A program made the translations under genes and the position numbers. The notes under the pieces were generated by a model. That model saw only the letters and a list, made by a program, of their open reading frames with translations. It did not search any database and was not told the origin of the DNA. A DNA stretch of 64,000 bases from Luzula sylvatica (taxonomy: Eukaryota; Streptophyta; Magnoliopsida; Poales; Juncaceae). The DNA is taken from the NCBI GenBank assembly GCA_946800325.1, contig OX326957.1, forward strand, positions 59,490,977 through 59,554,976, written 5' to 3'. Below, one piece after another: positions 27,162-40,807 of the stretch. Positions within the stretch are counted from its first letter, which is position 1; each line of letters starts with the position of its first letter.

Positions 27162-30100
27162 TCTCAATACACGTTATTTGAACTCCTCAAAGCGTCAAAA
27201 TCTTGTTTTGAAATCGAAACACAAACTTTCTTAGTGTTTGTGAAATTTGGTGAAAAGTTGTGTAGTAAAAGATACGATACAAATGATCTAAAAACACGTT
27301 ATTTGAACTCCTCAAAGCGTTAAAATCTTGTTTTGTATCGATAAACAAACTTTCTTAGTGTTTGTGAAATTTGGTGAAAAGTTATGTAGTAAAAGATACG
27401 ATACAAATGATCTCAAAACACGTTATTTGAACTCCTCAAAGCGTTAAAATCTTGTTGTGAATCGAAAAACAAACTTTCTTACAGTTTGTGAAATTTGGTG
27501 AAAACGTATGTAGTAAAAGATACGATACAAATGATCTCAAAACACGTTATTTGAACTCCTCAAAGCGTTAAAATCTTGTTTTGAAACGAAAAACAAACTT
27601 TCTTAGTGTTTGTGAAATTTGGTGAAAAGTTATGTAGTAAAAGATACGATATAAATGATCTCAAAACACGTTATTTGAACTCCTCAAAGCGTTAAAATCT
27701 TGTTTTGAATCGAAACACAAAGTTTCTTAGTGTTTGTGAAATTTGGTGAAAAGTTATGTACGAAAAGATACGATACAAATGATCTAAAAACACGTTATTT
27801 GAACTCCTCAAAACGTTAAAATCTTCTTTTGAATCGAAAAACAAACTTTCTTAGTGTTTGTGAAATTTGGTGAAAAGTTATGTAGTAAAAGATACGATAC
27901 AAATGATTTCAAAACACGTTATTTGAACTCCTCAAAGCGTTAAAATGTTGTTTTGAATCGAAAAACAAACTTTCTTAGTGTTTGTGAAATTTGGTGAAAA
28001 GTTATGTAGTAAAAGATACGATATAAACGATCTCAAAACACGTTATTTGAACTCCTCAAAGCGTTAAAATCTTGTTTTGAATCGAAAAACAAACTTTCTT
28101 AGTGTTTGTGAAATTTGGTGAAAAGTTATGTAGTAAAAGATACGATACAAATGATCTCAAAACACGTTATTTGAACTCCTCAAAGCGTTAAAATCTTGTT
28201 TTGAATCGAAAAACAAACTTTCTTAGTGTTTGTGAAATTTGGTGAAAAGTTGTGTAGTAAAAGATACGATTCAAATGATCTCAAAACACGTTATTTGAAC
28301 TCCTGAAAGCGTTAAAATCTTGTTTTGAATCGAAAAACAAACTTTCTTAGTGTTTGTGAAATTTGGTGAAAAGTTATGTAGTAAAAGATACGATACAAAT
28401 GATCTCAAAACACGTTATTTGAACTCCTCAAAGCGTTAAAATCTTGTTTTGAAACGAAAAACAAACTTTCTTAGTGTTTGTGAAATCTGGTGAAAAGTTA
28501 TGTAGTAAAAGATACGATATAAATGATCTCAAAACACGTTATTTGAACTCCTCAAAGCGTTAAAATCTTGTTTTGAATCGAAACACAAAGTTTCTTAGTG
28601 TTTGTGAAATTTGGTGAAAAGTTATGTACGAAAAGATACGATACAAATGATCTAAAAACACGTTATTTGAACTCCTCAAAACGTTAAAATCTTCTTTTGA
28701 ATCGAAAAACAAACTTTCTTAGTGTTTGTGAAATTTGGTGAAAAGTTATGTAGTAAAAGATACGATACAAATGATTTCAAAACACGTTATTTGAACTCCT
28801 CAAAGCGTTAAAATGTTGTTTTGAATCGAAAAACAAACTTTCTTAGTGTTTGTGAAATTTGGTGAAAAGTTATGTAGTAAAAGATACGATATAAACGATC
28901 TCAAAACACGTTATTTGAACTCCTCAAAGCGTTAAAATCTTGTTTTGAATCGAAAAACAAACTTTCTTAGTGTTTGTGAAATTTGGTGAAAAGTTATGTA
29001 GTAAAAGATACGATACAAATGATCTCAAAACACGTTATTTGAACTCCTCAAAGCGTTAAAATCTTGTTTTGAATCGAAAAACAAACTTTCTTAGTGTTTG
29101 TGAAATCTGGTGAAAAGTTATGTAGTAAAAGATACGATACAAATGATCTCAAAACACGTTATTTGAACTCCTCAAAACGTTAAAATCTTGTTTTGAAACG
29201 AAAAACAAACTTTCTTAGTGTTTGTGAAATTTGGTGAAAAGTTATGTAGTAAAAGATACGATATAAATGATCTCAAAACACGTTATTTGAACTCCTCAAA
29301 GCGTTAAAATCTTGTTTTGAATCGATAAACAAACTTTCTTAGTGTTTGTGAAATTTGGTGAAAAGTTGTGTAGTAAAAGATACGATACAAATGATCTCAA
29401 AACACGTTTTTTGACCTCCTCAAAGCGTTAAAATCTTGTTGTGAATCGAAAAACAAACTTTCTTAGTGTTTGTGAAATTTGGTGAAAAGTTATGTAGTAA
29501 AAGATACGATACAAATGATCTCAAAACACGTTATTTGAACTCCTCAAAGCGTTAAAATCTTGTTTTGAATCTAAAAACAAACTTTCTTAGTGTTTGTGAA
29601 ATTTGGTGAAAAGTTATGTAGTAAAAGATACGATACAAATGATCTAAAAACACGTTATTTGAACTCCTCAAAGCGTTAAAATCTTGTTTTGGAATGAAAC
29701 ACAAACTTTCTTAGTGTTTGTGAAATTTGGTGAAAAGTTATGTAGTAAAAGATACGATATAAATGATCTCAAAACACGTTATTTGAACTCCTCAAAGCGT
29801 TAAAATCTTGTTTTGAAATGAAACACAAACTTTCTTATTGTTTGTGAAATTTGGTGAAAAGTTGTGTAGTAAAAGATACGATTCAAATGATCTAAAAACA
29901 CGTTATTTGAACTCCTGAACGCGTTAAAATCTTGTTTTGAATCGAAAAACAAACTTTATTAGTGTTTCTGAAATTTGGTGAAAAGTTATGTAGTAAAAGA
30001 TACGATACAAATGATCTCAAAACATGTTATTTGAACTCCTCAAAGCGTTAAAATGTTGTTTTGAATCGAAAAACAAACTTTCTTAGTGTTTGTGAAATTT

Positions 30101-32370
30101 GGTGAAAAGTTATGTAGTAAAAGATACGATATAAATGATCTCAAAACACGTTATTTGAACTCCTCAAAGCGTTAAAATCTTGTTTTGAAATGAAACACAA
30201 ACTTTCTTAGTGTTTGTGAAATTTGGTGAAAAGTTGTGTAGTAAAAGATACGATTCAAATGATCTAAAAACACGTTATTTGAACTCCTGAACGCGTTAAA
30301 ATCTTGTTTTGAATCGAAAAACAAACTTTCTTAGTGTTTCTGAAATTTGGTGAAAAGTTATGTAGTAAAAGATACGATACAAATGATCTAAAAACACGTT
30401 ATTTGAACTCCTCAAAGCGTTAAAATCTTGTTTTGAATCGAAAAACAAACTTTCTTAGTGTTTGTGAAATCTGGTGAATACTTATGTAGTAAAAGATACG
30501 ATACAAATGATCTCAAAACACGTTATTTGAACTCCTCAAAGCGTTAAAATCTTGTTTTGAATCGAAAAACAAACTTTCTTAGTGTTTGTGAAATTTGGTG
30601 AAAAGTTGTGTAGTAAAAGATACGATACAAATGATCTCAAAACACGTTTTTTGAACTCCTCAAAGCGTTAAAATCTTGTTGTGAATCGAAAAACAAACTT
30701 TCTTAGTGTTTGTGAAATTTGGTGAAAAGTTATGTAGTAAAAGATACGATACAAATGATCTCAAAACACGTTATTTGAACTCCTCAAAGCGTTAAAATCT
30801 TGTTTTGAATCGAAAAACAAACTTTCTTAGTGTTTGTGAAATTTGGTGAAAAGTTGTGTAGTAAAAGATACGATTCAAATGATCCAAAAACACGTTATTT
30901 GAACTCCTGAAAGCGTTAAAATCTTGTTTTGAATCGAAAAACAAACTTTCTTAGTGTTTGTGAAATTTGGTGAAAAGTTATGTAGTAAAAGATACAATAC
31001 AAATGATCTAAAAACACGTTATTTGAACTCCTCAAAGCGTTAAAATCTTGTTTTGAATCGAAAAACAAACTTTCTTAGTGTTTGTGAAATCTGGTGAAAA
31101 CTTATGTAGTAAAAGATACGATACAAATGATCTCAAAACACGTTATTTGAACTCCTCAAAGCGTTAAAATCTTGTTTTGAATCGAAAAACAAACTTTCTT
31201 AGTGTTTGTGAAATTTGGTGAAAAGTTATGTAGTAAAAGATACGATACAAATGATCTCAAAACACGTTATTTGAACTCCTCAAAGCGTTAAAATCTTGTT
31301 TTGAATCGAAAAACAAACTTTCTTAGTGTTTGTGAAATTTGGTGAAAAGTTATGTAGTAAAAGATACGATACAAATGATCTCAAAACACGTTATTTGAAC
31401 TCCTCAAAGCGTTAAAATCTTGTTTTGAATCGAAAAACAAACTTTCTTAGTGTTTGTGAAATTTGGTGAAAAGTTATGTAGTAAAAGATACGATACAAAT
31501 GATCTCAAAACACGTTATTTGAACTCCTCAAAGCGTTAAAATCTTGTTTTGAAACAAAAAACAAACTTTCTTAGTGTTTGTGAAATTTGGTGAAAAGTTA
31601 TGTAGTAAAAGATACGATATAAATGATCTCAAAACACGTTATTTGAACTCCTCAAAGCGTTAAAATCTTGTTTTGAAATGAAACACAAACTTTCTTAGTG
31701 TTTGTGAAATTTGGTGAAAAGTTGTGTAGTAAAAGATACGATTCAAATGATCTAAAAACACGTTATTTGAACTCCTGAACGCGTTAAAATCTTGTTTTGA
31801 ATCGAAAAACAAACTTTCTTAGTGTTTCTGAAATTTGGTGAAAAGTTATGTAGTAAAAGATACGATACAAATGATCTCAAAACAAGTTATTTGAACTCCT
31901 CAAAGCGTTAAAATGTTGTTTTGAATCGAAAAACAAACTTTCTTAGTGTTTGTGAAATTTGGTGAAAAGTTATGTAGTAAAAGATACGATACAAATGATC
32001 TAAAAACACGTTATTTGAAATCCTCAAAGCGTTAAAATCTTGTTTTGAATCGAAAAACAAACTTTCTTAGAGTTTGTGAAATCTGGTGAAAACTTATGTA
32101 GTAAAAGATACGATACAAATGCTCTCAAAACACGTTATTTGAACTCCTCAAAGCGTTGAAATCTTGTTTTGAATCGAAAAACAAACTTTCTTAGTGTTTG
32201 TGAAATTTGGTAAAAAGTTGTGAAGTAAAAGATACGATACAAATGATCTAAAAACACGTTATTTGAACTACTGAAAGCGTTAAAATCTTGTTTTGAATCG
32301 AAACACAAACTTTCTTAGTGTTTGTGAAATTTGGTGAAAAGTTATGTAGTAAAAGATACGATATAAATGA
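27162..32370 (+). repeat. Higher-order unit 6 (42 monomers, 5209 bp; rearranged)
   Basis: Compared with unit 3 it has three changes. First, seven monomers are missing near the start: the TTGTATCGATAAAC monomer is followed by a TTGTTGTG monomer that already has TCTTACAG (near 27477) rather than TCTTAGAG. Second, seven monomers are gained: CACAAAGTTTC monomers have AGTTTCTTAG anchors at 27721 and 28589, 868 bp apart. Third, the second copy of that block lacks two monomers of the GATTC / CTGAAAGCG pair. The net is 44-7+7-2 = 42, which matches the measured length. Confidence 0.8.
27721..29456 (+). repeat. 7-monomer tandem duplication of a different block
   Basis: AGTTTCTTAG anchors (CACAAAGTTTC monomer, followed by TACGAAAAG) lie at 27721 and 28589, again 868 bp apart. 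The duplicated monomers differ from those in the 15121 and 21446 instances, so the 7-monomer step has been used at least twice independently. The second copy is imperfect, since two monomers of the block are absent, and its end is approximate. Confidence 0.8.
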
Positions 32371-35300
32371 TCTCAATACACGTTATTTGAACTCCTCAAA
32401 GCGTCAAAATCTTGTTTTGAAATCGAAACACAAACTTTCTTAGTGTTTGTGAAATTTGGTGAAAAGTTGTGTAGTAAAAGATACGATACAAATGATCTAA
32501 AAACACGTTATTTGAACTCCTCAAAGCGTTAAAATCTTGTTTTGTATCGATAAACAAACTTTCTTAGTGTTTGTGAAATTTGGTGAAAAGTTATGTAGTA
32601 AAAGATACGATACAAATGATCTCAAAACACGTTATTTGAACTCCTCAAAGCGTTAAAATCTTGTTGTGAATCGAAAAACAAACTTTCTTAGAGTTTGTGA
32701 AATTTGGTGAAAACGTATGTAGTAAAAGATACGATACAAATGATCTCAAAACACGTTATTTGAACTCCTCAAAGCGTTAAAATCTTGTTTTGAAACGAAA
32801 AACAAACTTTCTTAGTGTTTGTGAAATTTGGTGAAAAGTTATGTAGTAAAAGATACGATATAAATGATCTCAAAACACGTTATTTGAACTCCTCAAAGCG
32901 TTAAAATCTTGTTTTGAATCGAAAAACAAACTTTCTTAGTGTTTGTGAAATTTGTTGAAAAGTTATGTAGTAAAAGATACCATACAAATGATCTCAAAAC
33001 ACGTTATTTGAACTCCTCAAAGCGTTAAAATCTTGTTTTGAAACGAAAAACAAACTTTCTTAGTGTTTGTGAAATTTGGTGAAAAGTTATGTAGTAAAAG
33101 ATACGATATAAATGATCTCAAAACACGTTATTTGAACTCCTCAAAGCGTTAAAATCTTGTTTTGAAATGAAACACAAACTTTCTTAGTGTTTGTGAAATT
33201 TGGTGAAAAGTTGTGTAGTAAAAGATACGATTCAAATGATCTAAAAACACGTTATTTGAACTCCTGAACGCGTTAAAATCTTGTTTTGAAACGAAAAACA
33301 AACTTTCTTAGTGTTTCTGAAATTTGGTGAAAAGTTATGTAGTAAAAGATACGATACAAATGATCTCAAAACAAGTTATTTGAACTCCTCAAAGCGTTAA
33401 AATGTTGTTTTGAATCGAAAAACAAACTTTCTTAGTGTTTGTGAAATTTGGTGAAAAGTTATGTAGTAAAAGATACGATACAAATGATCTCAAAACACGT
33501 TATTTGAACTCCTCAAAGCGTTAAAATCTTGTTGTGAATCGAAAAACAAACTTTCTTACAGTTTGTGAAATTTGGTGAAAACGTATGTAGTAAAAGATAC
33601 GATACAAATGATCTCAAAACACGTTATTTGAACTCCTCAAAGCGTTAAAATCTTGTTTTGAAACGAAAAACAAACTTTCTTAGTGTTTGTGAAATTTGGT
33701 GAAAAGTTATGTAGTAAAAGATACGATATAAATGATCTCAAAACACGTTATTTGAACTCCTCAAAGCGTTAAAATCTTGTTTTGAATCGAAACACAAAGT
33801 TTCTTAGTGTTTGTGAAATTTGGTGAAAAGTTATGTACGAAAAGATACGATACAAATGATCTAAAAACACGTTATTTGAACTCCTCAAAACGTTAAAATC
33901 TTCTTTTGAATCGAAAAACAAACTTTCTTAGTGTTTGTGAAATTTGGTGAAAAGTTATGTAGTAAAAGATACGATACAAATGATTTCAAAACACGTTATT
34001 TGAACTCCTCAAAGCGTTAAAATGTTGTTTTGAATCGAAAAACAAACTTTCTTAGTGTTTGTGAAATTTGGTGAAAAGTTATGTAGTAAAAGATACGATA
34101 TAAACGATCTCAAAACACGTTATTTGAACTCCTCAAAGCGTTAAAATCTTGTTTTGAATCGAAAAACAAACTTTCTTAGTGTTTGTGAAATTTGGTGAAA
34201 AGTTATGTAGTAAAAGATACGATACAAATGATCTCAAAACACGTTATTTGAACTCCTCAAAGCGTTAAAATCTTGTTTTGAATCGAAAAACAAACTTTCT
34301 TAGTGTTTGTGAAATTTGGTGAAAAGTTGTGTAGTAAAAGATACGATTCAAATGATCTAAAAACACGTTATTTGAACTCATGAAAGCGTTAAAATCTTGT
34401 TTTGAATCGAAAAACAAACTTTCTTAGTGTTTGTGAAATTTGGTGAAAAGTTATGTAGTAAAAGATATGATACAAATGATCTCAAAACACGTTATTTGAA
34501 CTCCTCAAAGCGTTAAAATCTTGTTTTGAATCGAAAAACAAACTTTCTTAGTGTTTGTGAAATCTGGTGAAAAGTTATGTAGTAAAAGATACGATACAAA
34601 TGATCTCAAAACACGTTATTTGAACTCCTCAAAACGTTAAAATCTTGTTTTGAAACGAAAAACAAACTTTCTTAGTGTTTGTGAAATTTGGTGAAAAGTT
34701 ATGTAGTAAAAGATACGATATAAATGATCTCAAAACACTTTATTTGAACTCCTCAAAGCGTTAAAATCTTGTTTTGAAATGAAACACAAACTTTCTTAGT
34801 GTTTGTGAAATTTGGTGAAAAGTTGTGTAGTAAAAGATATGATTCAAATGATCTAAAAACACGTTATTTGAACTCCTGAAAGCGTTAAAATCTTGTTTTG
34901 AACCGAAAAACAAACTTTCTTAGTGTTTGTGAAATTTGGTGAAAAGTTATGTAGTAAAAGATACGATACAAATGATCTTAAAACAAGTTATTTGAACTCC
35001 TCAAAGCGTTACAATCTTGTTTTGAATCGAAAAACAAACTTTCTTAGTGTTTGTGAAATTTGGTGAAAAGTTGTGTAGTAAAAGATACGATACAAATGAT
35101 CTAAAAACACGATATTTGAACTCCTCAAAGCGTTAAAATCTTGTGTTGAATCAAAAAACAAACTTTCTTAGTGTTTGTGAAATTTGGTGAAAACTTATGT
35201 AGTAAAAGATACGATACAAATGATCTCAAAACACGTTATTTGAACTCCTCAAAGCGTTGAAATCTTGTTTTGAATCGAAAAACAAACTTTCTTAGTGTTT

Positions 35301-36339
35301 GTGAAATTTGGTAAAAAGTTGTGTAGTAAAAGATACGATACAAATGATCTAAAAACACGTTATTTGAACTACTGAAAGCGTTAAAATCTTGTTTTGAATC
35401 GAAACACAAACTTTCTTAGTGTTTGTGAAATTTGGTGAAAAGTTATGTAGTAAAAGATACGATACAAATGATCTAAAAACACGTTATTTGAACTCCTCAA
35501 AGCGTTAAAATCTTGTTGTGAATCGAAAAACAAACTTTCTTAGTGTTTGTGAAATTTGGTGAAAAATTATGTAGTAAAAGATACGATACAAATGATCTCA
35601 AAACACATTATTTGAACTCCTCAAAGCGTTAAAATCTTGTTTTGAATCGATAAACAAACTTTCTTAGTGTTTGTGAAATTTGGTGAAAAGTTGTGTAGTA
35701 AAAGATACGATACAAATGATCTCAAAACACGTTTTTTGACCTCCTCAAAGCGTTAAAATCTTGTTGTGAATCGAAAAACAAACTTTCTTAGTGTTTGTGA
35801 AATTTGGTTAAAAGTTATGTAGTAAAAGATACGATACAAATGATCTCAAAACACGTTATTTGAACTCCTCAAAGCGTTAAAATCTTGTTTTGAATCTAAA
35901 AACAAACTTTCTTAGTGTTTGTGAAATTTGGTGAAAAGTTATGTAGTAAAAGATACGATACAAATGATCTAAAAACACGTTATTTGAACTCCTCAAAGCG
36001 TTAAAATCTTGTTTTGGAATGAAACACAAACTTTCTTAGTGTTTGTGAAATTTGGTGAAAAGTTATGTAGTAAAAGATACGATATAAATGATCTCAAAAC
36101 ACGTTATTTGAACTCCTCAAAGCGTTAAAATCTTGTTTTGAATCGAAACACAAACTTTCTTAGTATTTGTGAAATTTGGTGAAAAGTTGTGTAGGAAAAG
36201 ATACGATACAAATGATCTAAAATCACGTTATTTGAACTCCTCAAAGCGTTAAAATCTTGTTTTGAATCGAAAAACAAACTTTCTTAGTGTTTGTGAAATT
36301 TGGTGAAAAGTTATGTAGTAAAAGATACGATACAAATGA

Positions 36340-36433
36340 TTTCAAAACACGTTATTTGAACTCCTCAAAGCGTCAAAATCTTGTTTGTGAAATTTGGTGA
36401 AAAGTTGTGAAGTAAAAGATACGATACAAATGA
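36340..36433 (+). repeat. 94-bp truncated monomer (1 of 5)
   Basis: The monomer begins TTTCAAAACACG and reads GTCAAAATCTTGTTTGTG, skipping 30 bp of the consensus (about 45-74). TGTTT occurs at both edges of the missing segment, so a deletion at 5-bp microhomology or replication slippage would give this product. The loss removes the left arm of the conserved ACAAAC / GTTTGT dyad. Confidence 0.92.
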
Positions 36434-36557
36434 TCTAAAAACACGTTATTTGAACTACTGAAAGCGTTAAAATCTTGTTTTGAATCGAAAAACAAACTTT
36501 CTTAGTGTTTGTGAAATTTGGTGAAAAGTTATGTAGTAAAAGATACGATACAAATGA

Positions 36558-36651
36558 TTTCAAAACACGTTATTTGAACTCCTCAAAGCGTCAAAATCTT
36601 GTTTGTGAAATTTGGTGAAAAGTTATGTAGTAAAAGATACGATACAAATGA
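36558..36651 (+). repeat. 94-bp truncated monomer (2 of 5)
   Basis: It has the same TTTCAAAACACG start and the same 30-bp deletion junction as the monomer at 36340, one full monomer downstream. The identical junction indicates a local copy of a two-monomer segment, not a second deletion. Confidence 0.92.
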
Positions 36652-39600
36652 TCTAAAAACACGTTATTTGAACTCCTCAAAGCGTTAAAATCTTGTTTTG
36701 GAATGAAACACAAACTTTCTTAGTGTTTGTGAAATTTGGTGAAAAGTTATGTAGTAAAAGATACGATATAAATGATCTCAAAACACGTTATTTGAACTCC
36801 TCAAAGCGTTAAAATCTTGTTTTGAAATGAAACACAAACTTTCTTATTGTTTGTGAAATTTGGTGAAAAGTTGTGTAGTAAAAGATACGATTCAAATGAT
36901 CTAAAAACACGTTATTTGAACTCCTGAACGCGTTAAAATCTTGTTTTGAATCGAAAAACAAACTTTATTAGTGTTTCTGAAATTTGGTGAAAAGTTATGT
37001 AGTAAAAGATACGATACAAATGATCTCAAAACATGTTATTTGAACTCCTCAAAGCGTTAAAATGTTGTTTTGAATCGAAAAACAAACTTTCTTAGTGTTT
37101 GTGAAATTTGGTGAAAAGTTATGTAGTAAAAGATACGATATAAATGATCTCAAAACACGTTATTTGAACTCCTCAAAGCGTTAAAATCTTGTTTTGAAAT
37201 GAAACACAAACTTTCTTAGTGTTTGTGAAATTTGGTGAAAAGTTGTGTAGTAAAAGATACGATTCAAATGATCTAAAAACACGTTATTTGAACTCCTGAA
37301 CGCGTTAAAATCTTGTTTTGAATCGAAAAACAAACTTTCTTAGTGTTTCTGAAATTTGGTGAAAAGTTATGTAGTAAAAGATACGATACAAATGATCTAA
37401 AAACACGTTATTTGAACTCCTCAAAGCGTTAAAATCTTGTTTTGAATCGAAAAACAAACTTTCTTAGTGTTTGTGAAATCTGGTGAATACTTATGTAGTA
37501 AAAGATACGATACAAATGATCTCAAAACACGTTATTTGAACTCCTCAAAGCGTTAAAATCTTGTTTTGAATCGAAAAACAAACTTTCTTAGTGTTTGTGA
37601 AATTTGGTGAAAAGTTGTGTAGTAAAAGATACGATACAAATGATCTCAAAACACGTTTTTTGAACTCCTCAAAGCGTTAAAATCTTGTTGTGAATCGAAA
37701 AACAAACTTTCTTAGTGTTTGTGAAATTTGGTGAAAAGTTATGTAGTAAAAGATACGATACAAATGATCTCAAAACACGTTATTTGAACTCCTCAAAGCG
37801 TTAAAATCTTGTTTTGAATCGAAAAACAAACTTTCTTAGTGTTTGTGAAATTTGGTGAAAAGTTGTGTAGTAAAAGATACGATTCAAATGATCTAAAAAC
37901 ACGTTATTTGAACTCCTGAAAGCGTTAAAATCTTGTTTTGAATCGAAAAACAAACTTTCTTAGTGTTTGTGAAATTTGGTGAAAAGTTATGTAGTAAAAG
38001 ATACAATACAAATGATCTAAAAACACGTTATTTGAACTCCTCAAAGCGTTAAAATCTTGTTTTGAATCGAAAAACAAACTTTCTTAGTGTTTGTGAAATC
38101 TGGTGAAAACTTATGTAGTAAAAGATACGATACAAATGATCTCAAAACACGTTATTTGAACTCCTCAAAGCGTTAAAATCTTGTTTTGAATCGAAAAACA
38201 AACTTTCTTAGTGTTTGTGAAATTTGGTGAAAAGTTATGTAGTAAAAGATACGATACAAATGATCTCAAAACACGTTATTTGAACTCCTCAAAGCGTTAA
38301 AATCTTGTTTTGAATCGAAAAACAAACTTTCTTAGTGTTTGTGAAATTTGGTGAAAAGTTATGTAGTAAAAGATACGATACAAATGATCTCAAAACACGT
38401 TATTTGAACTCCTCAAAGCGTTAAAATCTTGTTTTGAATCGAAAAACAAACTTTCTTAGTGTTTGTGAAATTTGGTGAAAAGTTGTGTAGTAAAAGATAC
38501 GATTCAAATGATCTAAAAACACGTTATTTGAACTCCTGAAAGCGTTAAAATCTTGTTTTGAATCGAAAAACAAACTTTCTTAGTGTTTGTGAAATTTGGT
38601 GAAAAGTTATGTAGTAAAAGATACGATACAAATGATCTCAAAACACGTTATTTGAACTCCTCAAAGCGTTAAAATCTTGTTTTGAATCGAAAAACAAACT
38701 TTCTTAGTGTTTGTGAAATCTGGTGAAAAGTTATGTAGTAAAAGATACGATACAAATGATCTCAAAACACGTTATTTGAACTCCTCAAAACGTTAAAATC
38801 TTGTTTTGAAACGAAAAACAAACTTTCTTAGTGTTTGTGAAATTTGGTGAAAAGTTATGTAGTAAAAGATACGATATAAATGATCTCAAAACACTTTATT
38901 TGAACTCCTCAAAGCGTTAAAATCTTGTTTTGAAATGAAACACAAACTTTCTTAGTGTTTGTGAAATTTGGTGAAAAGTTGTGTAGTAAAAGATATGATT
39001 CAAATGATCTAAAAACACGTTATTTGAACTCCTGAAAGCGTTAAAATCTTGTTTTGAACCGAAAAACAAACTTTCTTAGTGTTTGTGAAATTTGGTGAAA
39101 AGTTATGTAGTAAAAGATACGATACAAATGATCTTAAAACAAGTTATTTGAACTCCTCAAAGCGTTACAATCTTGTTTTGAATCGAAAAACAAACTTTCT
39201 TAGTGTTTGTGAAATTTGGTGAAAAGTTGTGTAGTAAAAGATACGATACAAATGATCTAAAAACACGATATTTGAACTCCTCAAAGCGTTAAAATCTTGT
39301 GTTGAATCAAAAAACAAACTTTCTTAGTGTTTGTGAAATTTGGTGAAAACTTATGTAGTAAAAGATACGATACAAATGATCTCAAAACACGTTATTTGAA
39401 CTCCTCAAAGCGTTGAAATCTTGTTTTGAATCGAAAAACAAACTTTCTTAGTGTTTGTGAAATTTGGTAAAAAGTTGTGTAGTAAAAGATACGATACAAA
39501 TGATCTAAAAACACGTTATTTGAACTACTGAAAGCGTTAAAATCTTGTTTTGAATCGAAACACAAACTTTCTTAGTGTTTGTGAAATTTGGTGAAAAGTT

Positions 39601-40495
39601 ATGTAGTAAAAGATACGATACAAATGATCTAAAAACACGTTATTTGAACTCCTCAAAGCGTTAAAATCTTGTTGTGAATCGAAAAACAAACTTTCTTAGT
39701 GTTTGTGAAATTTGGTGAAAAATTATGTAGTAAAAGATACGATACAAATGATCTCAAAACACATTATTTGAACTCCTCAAAGCGTTAAAATCTTGTTTTG
39801 AATCGATAAACAAACTTTCTTAGTGTTTGTGAAATTTGGTGAAAAGTTGTGTAGTAAAAGATACGATACAAATGATCTCAAAACACGTTTTTTGACCTCC
39901 TCAAAGCGTTAAAATCTTGTTGTGAATCGAAAAACAAACTTTCTTAGTGTTTGTGAAATTTGGTTAAAAGTTATGTAGTAAAAGATACGATACAAATGAT
40001 CTCAAAACACGTTATTTGAACTCCTCAAAGCGTTAAAATCTTGTTTTGAATCTAAAAACAAACTTTCTTAGTGTTTGTGAAATTTGGTGAAAAGTTATGT
40101 AGTAAAAGATACGATACAAATGATCTAAAAACACGTTATTTGAACTCCTCAAAGCGTTAAAATCTTGTTTTGGAATGAAACACAAACTTTCTTAGTGTTT
40201 GTGAAATTTGGTGAAAAGTTATGTAGTAAAAGATACGATATAAATGATCTCAAAACACGTTATTTGAACTCCTCAAAGCGTTAAAATCTTGTTTTGAATC
40301 GAAACACAAACTTTCTTAGTATTTGTGAAATTTGGTGAAAAGTTGTGTAGGAAAAGATACGATACAAATGATCTAAAATCACGTTATTTGAACTCCTCAA
40401 AGCGTTAAAATCTTGTTTTGAATCGAAAAACAAACTTTCTTAGTGTTTGTGAAATTTGGTGAAAAGTTATGTAGTAAAAGATACGATACAAATGA

Positions 40496-40589
40496 TTTCA
40501 AAACACGTTATTTGAACTCCTCAAAGCGTCAAAATCTTGTTTGTGAAATTTGGTGAAAAGTTGTGAAGTAAAAGATACGATACAAATGA
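40496..40589 (+). repeat. 94-bp truncated monomer (3 of 5)
   Basis: This is the counterpart of 36340 in the tandem copy of the 4156-bp block, at exactly +4156, with the same deletion junction. Confidence 0.92.
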
Positions 40590-40713
40590 TTTAAAAACAC
40601 GTTATTTGAACTACTGAAAGCGTTAAAATCTTGTTTTGAATCGAAAAACAAACTTTCTTAGTGTTTGTGAAATTTGGTGAAAAGTTATGTAGTAAAAGAT
40701 ACGATACAAATGA

Positions 40714-40807
40714 TTTCAAAACACGTTATTTGAACTCCTCAAAGCGTCAAAATCTTGTTTGTGAAATTTGGTGAAAAGTTATGTAGTAAAAGATACGATA
40801 CAAATGA
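40714..40807 (+). repeat. 94-bp truncated monomer (4 of 5)
   Basis: This is the counterpart of 36558 at +4156, with the same deletion junction. Confidence 0.92.

Larger units (their letters stand above)
34728..38883 (+). repeat. CACTTTATT-type block, copy 1 (34 monomers, 4156 bp)
   Basis: Monomer order: CACTTTATTTG, GATATGATTC / CTGAAAGCG / GAACCG, ATCTTAAAACAAG / GTTACAATC, ACACGATATTTG / TGTGTTGAATC, GTTGAAATC / GGTAAAAAG, ACTACTG, TTGTTGTG / AAAAATTATG, ACACATTATT, GTTTTTTGACC / GGTTAAAAG, AATCTAAAAAC, TTGGAATG, AGTATTTGTG / GTAGGAAAAG, CTAAAATCACG, then two 94-bp monomers and a return to the ordinary series. The length is 34 x 124 minus 60, as the two 30-bp deletions predict. The same opening series recurs at 38884, 45893 and 53801. 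Confidence 0.88.
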
